Origin: Candidatus Omnitrophota bacterium
GTDB lineage: Bacteria > Omnitrophota > Gorgyraeia > Zapsychrales > Zapsychraceae
DNA: 36,570 nucleotides
Reading direction: 5' to 3'
NCBI GenBank assembly: GCA_016214285.1
Contig: JACROV010000052.1
Span: 1 to 36,570, forward strand
A program made the translations under genes and the position numbers. The notes beneath the pieces are model-generated. The model ran no database searches. It saw nothing but the letters and a program-made list of their open reading frames with translations, and was not told where the DNA came from. Position 1 is the stretch's first letter. Every line of letters starts with the position of its first letter. This document shows, piece after piece, positions 1 to 12,000 of the stretch.

Positions 1-3000
1 AAAAACGTCTTGGCCCACAGCCAATAATTAAACAAGGGATCTGTCGCGGCGCGGCTGCGGGCGCTTAAGTAAGCCCAAATATCAACCAGGTTCAACCGAA
101 TCTTACCGTCGAAGCCGGGCACTGGAACAATTCCGGCAACCTTGACAATCCTGAAAGGCGCGACTATACTTGAAACGGATATGAAAGGATTCTTTACCAA
201 TCCAAGGCGTGAATTAATCGGCAAAAGTTTTGTGAATAACATTGTGCCGATTTTGTTGGTTGCAACTCTTGCCACTGATTTCTTCCTGAAAGCAACTTTA
301 GATATCAAGATTATTTCCTGGGCATTAATTATAATTTTATATATGCTCGGTGTTATGATATTTCCGAAGGAAGGAGAAAAATAAAATGTTTTTAGCAGGT
401 TTATTGGCGGTAGCCACCATCGCCGTGGTAATCGGCGTATGGTTCGGGATCGATCAATACCGCGTCCGGCATCACCACTGATCAAATCACCTCTTGATCT
501 TCCGCTCGGCGCGTTGGTCAGACGGGCCAGACCTTTCTGAATGCCGCTCTGCGCCAGGACGCCCAAAGAAGCAACATAATTGACACGACCATTCGGATAT
601 GATAACCTTGCCGATAGAATGATATCAAGATTCTGGACAAACAAACGACTGGAAGCATTAAGCCGAACATCTCTAACATTATTCCAGGGATTTCTCATAG
701 CAGGAGCTTTGGGAGGGGTGTTCGGCAAAATCGAATCCGCAGGGATTAAAATCTTATTTGTAATTATAACGACAGGCTTCCTTACTTTGGGCATCCTGTT
801 TGCCGATAAACTGAATAAGGAGGATTGAAATGTTCGCGCTGATAACTGCCTTGGTAATCCTGATAATTGTTTCGTCCTGGATCGCCATCGAGCAATACCG
901 GATAAAACATCACCATTAATATTTCCACCGGATGTGGAGACAGGGCCCGCCATCATCACAGGGCTTGACCCGCGCTGTCCTGTAACGTCCTCTTCCTTGT
1001 TGACCTCTCCCACTGCGCTGACTTGCGCCAGGACGCCAAACGAACCAAGCCAATCCAAAGTTAAGCCTGCCAACATCACCGGGCTGGAGGCCGGATCGGC
1101 TGAATTCGGCGCGTTGGTCAAGCGGGCCAGAGCTTCGGAGATGCCCTTTTGCCTCAGAACTCCCAATCGATTGGCCAGGACATAAACAATACCAGCCGCC
1201 ACGACAAACGCGCCAGCCACCGCGACGAACGCCCCGGCAACCGCGTACGCCCCGGCGCCAATGGCCGCCCCCGCGAAGGTCCGCGGGTTATTGCCGGTTC
1301 TCTCAAGCCCTCTATGTATGATATTTTCTTGATTTCTTGATAAAGGCGCAGTATTATCTTCTACAGAAAGGAGGTGGAAAAGAATATGTTTATCCGCATT
1401 GTCGTTCATCCGAACATCTGTCATGGCAAACCCACGATCCGGGGCACGCGAATCATGCTCTGGCAAATCCTTGACCTGCTTGGAGATGGCCTCACCTTCA
1501 ATGAAATTATTGCCGATTATTTTCCTCATCTCACCAAAGAAGATATTAAGGCGTGCGTTGACTACGCGAACTGCCTGGTGAAAAACGAAGAGGTTCATCT
1601 TGCCAAAGAGACCAAATAAAGTCGAGTTTATCGCTGATGAATGCGTGGGTTTGCCCACCATAAAATTGTTGCGCCAATTAGGATATGAGGAATTATGAGA
1701 ATTACTTATGACCCCCAAGTCGACGCCCTGTACATCCGTTTCGAAGAAGGAACGGTCACCACCAAACATCTCGCCGAGGGCATTGCCGCCGACTACGACG
1801 CCCAGGGACGGCTGGCCGGCATCGAAATTCTCGATGCCCTCAAGCGCTTCGGCGACCCCTCGACTCTCAAAAAGGTCACCCTGGAGGAAATCGGCCTCGC
1901 CGCCTGAAGCATCATCATTGATCGCCTCTGCTCCGTCCATCGTCCTTCGTCCTTCGTTCTTCACGGCCTCAAAATTCGGCGCGTTGGTCAGACGAGCCAG
2001 ACCTTTCTGAATACCGCTCTGCGCCAAGATACCCAATTGGGCCTTTTGTACGTAACGCTTGACACTCTCGGAAGAAAAAATTATACTTACTTTGTCTACA
2101 AAGAATTCGACTGGAGGATAAATGAAGACAGCAAATTTAGACAATGATTCATTTGTCAGAGAAAATCTGGAACGGCTGGTAAAGAAATATCCGCGCCGGA
2201 GGATCGTCATTTGTAACGGCGAAATCTTCACCGGCGATGACGCTGTTAAGAAAGCGAGGGCGAAATATCCCGGCTCCGTCCCTCTAAGCCTTCCCATTCC
2301 CGCTCCTGAAGAATTCACCCACCTGTTATGAAGAAGATCACCTTCCCTTACAAAATCTACAAAAAAGAATCTTATCCTATTATCAAAATCCTCATGGAAG
2401 GACCCGACGGTCCCCTGGAGACGGAGGCCTATATCGACACCGGGGCCAGTATCTCTATTTTTCAAACGGCCATTGCCTCGGACCTGGGGATAGATTATTC
2501 CGAAGGAAAAGTCAGTTATACCATGGTTGGTGACGGTGGCTTTATTCCAGTTTATATCCATACCATTCCCATACGCATTGGCCACATAAAGTTTCCAGCC
2601 CGCATCGGCTTCTCCCCGTCCCTGGGAGCGGATTTCAATCTTCTGGGCCAAAAGGATATTTTCGACCGTTTCGTCGTCAGCTTTAACAGACGAAGAGGCG
2701 TCGTTTCCTTCCAGCCTCATTAATCCGACGGAACTACGCCGTCTCGCATTTCTCCACGCATACCGCTTGGCCGTCACATAAACAATCCCCGCCGCGGCGG
2801 TCGCGTTTAATTCCTCATCGAAAGATTCAGTCGTAACCGGGCTGGAATTTCTTTTAAGTTCTCTGTAAATATTTTGAATCTCTCGCGGGATCTCCACATA
2901 TTCGATAAAGCCTCTGCCTTGCGGGCCGTAGACGTCCGGTTGCAGACGGTAAACCTCGCCCAAAGCCATATCCAGATGGTAAACGAATTCCTGCTCATCC

Positions 3001-6000
3001 ATGCGGCGTACATTCGGGACATACGGCGCGAAGCTAATGACCTTGAGACTCGACCACTGTTGATGGGCGGACTCTCTGATGATTTTGTTAAAGGTCGCGA
3101 CGGCTCTCTTCTGAATAACGGGATGCTGGAAGATCAAAATGCTTTGAGGAAGGTAGGTATTCTCCAGAATTCTTAAGGCATTACGGATATTATCTTCGGA
3201 ATTGGTGGAGGTCGTATCAAGAGGCAGGATGTCTTCTTCGTTTACACCGTTGGCAAGCAGGATCTCTTTGAATATCTCGGCCTCGGATTTTCCTTCCAAG
3301 TTTTCTTTCCTGTGCCCGCGCTTCACAAGATTATCGATCAGCCGCGCCGTCCCCGGCCCTATACCGCCGGCGATCAAAATCTTCTTAACCAAGCCCTGCT
3401 TATAAACCTTCGCCGCGGCCTCCGGCACCTCAACACGGCTGTTGCCCAGGGTCAACAAAAGATCAACCTTTTCGATGCCATACGCTTCTTGCAACGCCAC
3501 TTTATTCAGAACAGACAGATCTCTCTGCGCGAGGAAGGTAATCAACATTTGAAGTTTATCTTCATTCCAACGGGTAACCGGGCTGGAAGTTGGATTATAA
3601 GAACTATCATAAAGAATTGGTTCAACTGGCTTTGGACGTTCATCTCTAATTACTGTCCTATAACCAGAATTAAATCCTGAAACTAATTTTATTGAATTTA
3701 ACCCGCCACTTAAACTTTGTCCCTCGATTATACCGCCGTGTGATAAACTGACGTTAACATCCCCAGTCACTTCAACATCGACGTTTTTACCCTGATACCC
3801 GCCCCAAATAATCTCACCTCTACCCTTCCTGTCAGATGAAAGCTTGGCATTCTTTAGCACACCTTGATTTCTAATAGTCATCTTTGCATTTCCAACAATA
3901 GTATCCGCAATGCCTCCAAAATTATTAAATAGGGTTATGCCCTTGACTACCACTTCCAGCATACGATGGGCACGAAATCCTGTTGCACTGTTCATCAAAG
4001 GCATAACCCTATTATTAAATTCTGCGTCAACATTTACATCTCTCATAACCGCAGCGACTATGCGACCTGCTAACCGATCCTTAGGCCCAAGGCAAACATC
4101 TTTTTTATCAGCAATGATTAGGGCGCCTCCCCTATTTCCTAAATCCCAAACGTTTATGTCGACAGTTCGCCCATTCTTCGCATAGATTTCGACGCCTGGA
4201 TAAACAAATGTCCCCTTTCCGATCCTGATCGCAATATCATCTTTCTCGTCCTTTGACGTAAAAACCTTTCCTGCCCGACTAATATAAACTGTACTCTTTT
4301 GTAAGATCGTATTTAAATCTCTAGCCTCTTGTATTGTGTCAACCGAGAATACCTTTGGTATATCCTGAGTCTTTTTAACCGCGTATTCATCTTTTAACTG
4401 CGGGACATTTAATAAACCCGACGCACCCAATCCCCCCGGCACACATTCTACTTTAACAGCCTTCTCCTCGACACTCACTTTAACAATATCCGACGTAATA
4501 AGTTTTTTCCGGATATGATTCTTAACTTCTTCATCGACAGTCACGCCATCATAAATATAAACACGCTGCCCCTGCCAGAGCTCCAGGTCAACTGCTACAT
4601 GGATGCCCTTGTTGTGCTCAGAGACCAGAAAAACCCCGTCAAGCTTAACGCCATCGGCTACCGTGATAGGATGGACCGGGCCTTCTTTAACACCTTTATG
4701 CTGTGCAAGCCCGTTACGAAATTCCGCACCCTTTCCAATAACAACACCGCGCCCTTTTCCTTCTTCATCTTTTTGTCTCCACCCGCCAACAAGTTCATCT
4801 TGGCCGCCAATTAAACTTGCATTTATGATCTGGGCTTCGGAGGATACTATTGATTTAAAAATCTTTGATTGCTGATCAACAGCAACATCTGACCCAACAG
4901 CGCTCATCCTTGCTTCACTATTCCCCATAATTCTTGTCCGGTCACCAACTCCTCCATCATCCATTTCAATCAAAACAGAACCTTCAATTTCCACACCATC
5001 GCCTATCCGTGGAACATTCATTATTTCCCCGCCTTTAATAATCTTAACATTTTTCCCAATAACCATTTCCTCTACAATCAACGTATCACCCAGCCACTCA
5101 ACACGAGCTTGTCCCTGACTCCTTCTTAAAGAAATAAAAGCATCTTCCATTACCAAACCTTCATCGATACTAAGAACCAATTTCTCCTGGTTTTCTCCCT
5201 GAAATCTTATCTGACTTCTATTGCCTTTTACGGTCACTGAACCGCCTAGTTCAATATGCCCATCACCAATAATAAATACATGTGAACTTAGGTCGGGACT
5301 AACAGTCTTTCCATCATTCACAACCAGATTGCTTTTATCAGGGCCACCTGAAGCAAGAAATCCTGAATGGGTAGATCCCTCTAAGCCACTCTTATGCTCA
5401 AGCAATCGAATCAATTCCCTATACACATATTCCCTTAATTCTTCGTCTTCTAAAATATCGGATACTGCGATAAACTGATTGTTCGTTTCAATTGATCGTT
5501 CCCGTATATTCGGGCGCAAACGCGAAGCAATATCTAAAACAGCTTTTAATCCAATTTCCCGCAATGCGACAACAAGAGGATCTAATGTTAAACGCCTGTT
5601 AACATCCCCAAGAAAATTCTTATTATTTGCATTCCCCAAAATAAAACTTTTTGCCAAATAATCATTAACAGAGACTACACCGTCATAATTAACGGAAAAA
5701 CTGGTAGTATTATTTTCTCTCCCCACATAAATTACATCTTCTTTGAGTCTTTTCTGATAGACCTTATCAAACTGTTTGTTGGCTAATTCTGTGTTTAGCA
5801 TGTCTTTTAGAAGTTTCATTTCAGAATAACGAACAATGAATGTGTATCCCGATGGCAGAATAATAGGCTTGGTTGGGAAAGGTCCATCTTGAGGGACTCC
5901 CTGAATCTTTCCATCCAAGGATTTGATTATTTCTGAAATCGGGTCTTTATCTTTTAATATGCCTTTAAGTGCTAAAGAAATCGCCGCATATCCCGTATCC

Positions 6001-9000
6001 CAATATTTTTCGAATGCATTAATAATATTGATAATGTTCTTTTGTGGTACACGTCGTGCATGAAACTCGTCAACGCTTACCTCAAAAGCTATATTTAAGG
6101 GTTGCTTTCCTGCTTGTATCCTTTCCCTAAGAGCCTCTACTAATTGATTAAGAATTTCTTCCGTACGAGATGCGTCTACTGCAAAATAACCGCTGGTAAA
6201 TATCTTGACATTCGGCACTTCCGCTTCGCGTATAATCCTTAATACAGTGGCCATCTCGGTCAGGGGTTCCCCACCCGATAGCAAAAGACGAAAGACCTGA
6301 TTGTCTTTAATAAAAGAAAGAATTCTCTCTATAGCTTTAGACCCTAATGAAATTTTTTGTTTTTTATTTTTAACTGAACGCATAAAACAAAATGCGCATC
6401 CCACGGAACAATAATTCGTAAGAGCTATGCATATAGGATCGTACTGCTTAATCCTATGCGGGACATTAAGCGGGATCCAGGAAGTAAACACGTCGTCGGC
6501 TTCCGGCATAACTTCTTCAAATAGTTGCCCATCATGCCTAACCCAAACCTGACTGTTCTCTTTGACCAAAATAGGTTTATATTCTTCTTTCACCTTTTTA
6601 TTTAAGAGCGCGAATCCTCGTTGAGGCAATCCCGTTGAAAGAGTTTGCTGCATCGGGATCATGGCTGTTTGTCCCCGTTGCAACCTTTTCATTGCATTGA
6701 CATAATCATTGAACCTCATATGTGAAAATGGATAATTAAACAAATTATTTCGCTGTGATTCACCAAGATCCCATCTGCCGGCATCGATCACAAGTGGTAT
6801 TCCTGTCTTCAAAGACGGGCGTTCACCAAAATCTAAATTAACAATATTCCAATTCCTTCTAATATTATCCGGAGCAAACTTTTCAAACAAGTCGACAACG
6901 ATCTCTCGATATTGGGACGCTGTTGTTTCAACGGTGATTGTTGCCAAGATATCACGCCCTATCCCTCTTTGAATTCTTGCGGCAAGGTCTGCAACCATAA
7001 ACTCGCGTGTGCCCGCTTGAAACATTTCTTTTACTAATGGGACTCGCAAAACCTCGCGGCTATCCCCGCCATCAACAACAGCGACAATCAAAAAATGCTG
7101 ATGTTCAGAGTTTCTGAAAGCTGTTAAATGATTGGCTTTTGCCCAAAATTCATCCCACGCTTCGCTTAATGGTTCAGATTTATATCTTCCCGATGTAAAA
7201 ATATCTTTTAAATATAATTCATCACCGCCATTCAACATGCTTGGAACGATTCTATCTTTTCGTCTTACAATAAAATGTCCTATAGCCAGAAAATCTAATC
7301 CTTCGCCGTAAAAATACGTATTCAGCGCATCTTCTGGTGTCTCAACAATCGGGCCCCGTTTATTGAAGGATGTATTAAGCGCCCCTGGAACACCTGTACG
7401 TTTTCCCAGTTCGCCGAGCAGTGACCAATAAAGAGGATTTGCTTCACGAGAAACTGTTTGGGGTCGAGTCGTTCCATCTGCTGGATGAGCGCCGGCCCTG
7501 ATCACATCTTTTTTATCTTCTGCCACAGGGAAGGCTATCGTCATAAAAGGAGAAATATTTACGCCGTCTAAAAATTCTGCCGCTCGTTCTTCTTGAATAG
7601 ATAAGGCCGATGGACGCCAGGGTTCTCGATTCTTGATCCGGTTAACTTTGATGTTCCCTTCCGGATCGTTTAACCTGTTTAAAATACTCCTATTCCCCAG
7701 GGCTCGTGGGCCTAATTCTGCTCCTCCCTGGAACCAGGCAACTGTTTTATCATTCACTATCGCATCCGCGACTTCTTTAACCAATTGCTCATCACTTTCA
7801 ATATGCTGATAATCAATACCTTTAACTAAACCGAAACGATCCAATACACTTTGAATTTCTTCATCAGAATATGTTTTCCCGAAAGATATTTTTCTAACTT
7901 CATTTTGAATATGCAAGCCATACTCTTCGTCTGCGACCGAAAGTGCGGCTCCAATAACTGTTCCATCATCAGCCGGATAGGCTGGTACGAAAAATTTATC
8001 TGCTTCGACGGTGCCGCTCTTAATGAGTTTGCCGTTGGCAGAAATGTTAAGCGCAAGGCCTCCCCCCATCACAACGTATTTCACGCCCCGTGTTTCGGGA
8101 TTTTCATTGAGATAATACGAAACCATATCGTTAATAACTTGTTCTACCCGTTCTTGCATTGCAAATGCCAAATGCGCCCTCTTTCGATCTTCCGGTGTCA
8201 AATCACGCCCAGTTTTCCCCTCAGGCATTGGCAGGACGATCTCACCTAACCTTTGCAAAAAGTTTTCTGAGAAGCCGATCCCGGGAAGAGTTTTTATTTT
8301 TGTTAATTCAAATTTCCCCTGATTCATTTCAATTTGTCCGGTTTCCCGATTAAACCATATTAATTCTTGCATCATTTGTCTTAATCGAGATACTGCGTTC
8401 TCTTCGTCCGCATTTCTTGGCACCCCATAAGTGGCATACCCCATAACTTTTCCTTCATCATTTCTTCGATATCCCAAGTAAACCGTAATGATGTGATAAA
8501 AATGTCCTAAAGAATGCGTGAACGGGGTGGTGCGGGCGACCTTCTTTAATTTTCCATCCTTGGCCAGCCAAATCGTTGTTGATTCATCTTCTCCCTGGCC
8601 ATCAATCGATGCGACCAAAGTCGGTTCTGTGAATCCACTGGCATAGTATGCTGCTGCCGCATGCGCTTTGTGGTGTTTAACAAAAGTGACAGACGGGATA
8701 TATCCCGTACCGTAACTAAGCGCGGTATCTTCCAAAAACGATTGGAATTGATCTGTGTTATATCGATTATAGGATTCCTTAAAAGGAAGGCCGTGTTTCT
8801 GTCGATAATGATAATGCGGCTCTCTGCTGTTAGGCGTCTGCCGGTAAAAGTTATAATCATAAGGGATGGCGATATGATCAATGTCTTCCCAAGTAATCCC
8901 GTAAGCATCTAACAAATAACGCGTTGCTTCTTTAGGAAAGTACGCTACTGTGTGTTTATCTGAATTCAAACGCTCTTCTTCAATGGCCCCAAGAAGAACG

Positions 9001-12000
9001 CCGTCTTTGATCAAAGCCGCGCCTGAATCATGGCCTGGGCGCGAGACACCAAGCACATACACTGGTTTATTTCGTTGCCTTATCTCATCACGATAGTCCC
9101 GGTGATAGATCTTTACAGCTACCTCGCTACAAGTGGCGCAATGTTTAACATAGAATCTATCCTTTAATCCGTGACGTTCATTTATTTCCTGTTCCTTAGG
9201 ATGCACTTTGACTGCTTCTGTCTTACTGACTATTGTTAATTCCCCATTTCGCCAATCAGCTCTTTCAATGCCGCTCACTTCGGATAATTTATGAAGAAGT
9301 CCGGTTATGTCTGCCGCCGGATCGAAGATTTTCAACGCGATATCAAGGCCTTTCCCTTCAAATTCAAACATATTCGCGGCAGAATTCACATCCAATGTTT
9401 CATCCATCGGCTTATCGTCACCTTTTATCGGTGAAGAGGCATCGACAATTAAGTCAACCCCTTTGCTTTTCACAATAATCTTGTTTTTATTCAAACTGAC
9501 ACGAACATGTGTCACCTGAACAACCGGCTGGCGGCCTTCCGGCATTCTGAGCCTCATGGATTCAAACCGTTCGAATAGCGCGCGCAATTGCTCGGGCGTG
9601 GCCTCTTTGATATAAGCAACGCTGATGTGATTGATATCCTGAACGAATGCCTTTTCATCCTGTCCAAGACGACGTTCATTCATTCGGCGCTGGGCAGCTT
9701 GTTTGATACGCATAACCGGCGGTGCATAGGTCCTGAGCTCAAGCACCACGCCGAAGTTATCCATCAAATGAGGCCCGGCGATCTCATATTCAAACTTCGT
9801 CATTCCTCTTGTATCCTCACGAAGTTCAGAAATTATGTCATCGACAGTGATGGAAACACGCGGCCCCACTGAATTCGTTGCCAATGTCGTGTGGATCTGC
9901 CCGAGCGGCATATACTCGGCCTTGGTCCGCCCGGCATCATCGAGCACTTCGCTGATAACAGCTTGAACTTTAGCCGCAACAACTTTGGCAGATATGGATT
10001 GATCAAACGGGATGTTAATGAATATCGACTCTTCCACAGGTTTGGCATTGATCTTTTTGAAGACTTCGATAACGACTTGGTCGGTTTCCAGAATAAGCGC
10101 CGTCTTGGCGTCTTTGGCCCTGAAGTTTTCATCCAGCTTCTTTTGATAAGCTACAGCCTCGAGATTCTCCAGCGGGCTGGAGGACAGACCGCCGGCTGAA
10201 TTCGACCGACGTCGGTCGAATTGGCCATCCGCTTCTATCCAGGAGAATTCCCGCAGCGGCCGGTTGACAATTCCCGCGCTCACTGATATAGTGGCTGTCA
10301 AAAGGAAAATGAAATGGTCAAGATCGAAATCAATTACCAGCAAATCCTTAAAGCCGTTAAAAATCTTCCCTTGAAAGAGCGCGCCCGGCTGGCCAGAGAA
10401 ATTCAAAAAGACACCATCCAGGAACAATGGCGTCAGATACGATCCGAAATTATGTCTACCCCCAAGGCCAAAATCTCCCGCGACGAGGTAAAAAGAATTA
10501 TCGACGGGACGCGGGAAGAAATATATGCCAAAAGCCGCGGCCGTCGTTGATACCAACGTATTGATCAGCGCCCTTTTACGCGGCACATCCGCCCTCGCTG
10601 TCATCGATCTTATCGCAGACAAAACCATCACCCCGGTCATCTCCGAAGATCTCTTCAGGGAATTTTCCAAAACGATTGTCAAGCCAAAATTTCTTAACGC
10701 ATTCGACCCTTTAAAATTAACCTTTCTCCACCGTTTGATTAAAGAACGGGCGGCATTTGTAAAATCAAAGGCTTCCATCCTTGCCTGCCGGGACGCTAAA
10801 GACAATCTCCTGCTTGAATGTGCCGTTGATGGTTCGGCGGATTTTATTATCACCGGCGACAAGGATCTGCTTGTGCTGAACCCTTTTCGCGGCATCGAGA
10901 TCCTGACGCCTCGCGAATTCGTCAAACGGATCAAAGAATAAATCCGGGCAATCTCTTCCCCAACAAAGACCTCTGGCCTTCGGGAGGAAGCGGCCGCTCT
11001 TTCTGGTGTCTGGTCACTGTTGACTGGTGACCGGACTTGAGACAGACTCGTCCTTAAATCCGAAATTCGAATTTGGTCATTTGAATTTGTCTCGTATTTT
11101 CCGCCTGAGGCGGATCCGCCTTTGGCGGACGTGCTTCGCGCTTCGTGCTTCTCGGTCCTTCCAGACAGACTCCAATCGTCGGACGCACCTCTGGAACCTG
11201 ACGTTGTCAAAATTAATTTTCCAACAGGAATTGTGCCGGCGGCAGGCGGGTCGCGGAAGCTTAACTTGTGGCCGCGTCTGTTTTCAGCCAGCAGATAAGC
11301 CCCCCTGTATCCGCGCTGACGTGTTTTGTTGATATGTAATATTCCCGGGACCGGGATTGTCGGTATGTCAATATTGAAAATATTGATATTACTATTGAAG
11401 CCGGAAGTCTGTTCATTCGCTGTCTGCGGTAAAGCCGCTGGATCCTGGGGAACGGCCGCGGGGCTGACCGGTATCGTTTGTGTTGTCTTAGCCGTAAAGC
11501 TGAACTTCTTACCGTTGATTATCATCGAAGCGGCGATATCAGCATCAGCCTTGAGGTCTTTGGCCGAAACAACCACTCGCGTACTCTGCTCATGCTGCTT
11601 GAGCCACTTCGCCCAAACTTCATCGTTACGATCAATGATTGGCGAAGAGGATGTCTGGATGACCGCGCCGACCGGGGAACTCGTCGTTCGTGTAATGTTT
11701 TCCTGATCAGTGGACCCTGTACCCTGCGACCGAAGGAAGTCCCCGTCAGGGGAGACCCTGTACCCTTCCTCCATCGCTTCCTTGAGGCTTAAGACGATCC
11801 TCTTGATCCTCAAGAGCGTCTTCGCCCATTCCTCGAAGCGCTCAAACCACACGGACATCTTGAAGGCTTTGATGGAAACGTTGATCTTGAAAGGATCCGA
11901 CGCGGCGGACGCGCGGCCGCTCAAGAAGCCCCGCAGATCGATCAAGGCACGCTTGATCTGGATAATAATACCGGAGACTTTCGGGAGGGAAGGAACAAGC

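Noticed and set aside
142-180. Track start of the first small protein at 142
   Set aside because: The TTG at 142 is part of the -35 box TTGACA; ATG at 181 is the more plausible start.
499-2042. LGVLAQ/RLTNAPN repeats as integron attC sites
   Set aside because: Similar size and alternation with cassettes, but I could not identify attC core sites and no integrase is visible; copies differ in ways that preserve the minus-strand peptide.
2229-2243. ASSPV match in the giant frame at 2229-2243
   Set aside because: It is simply antisense to conserved DUF5678 codons, so probably a coincidence; not counted among the boundary motifs.
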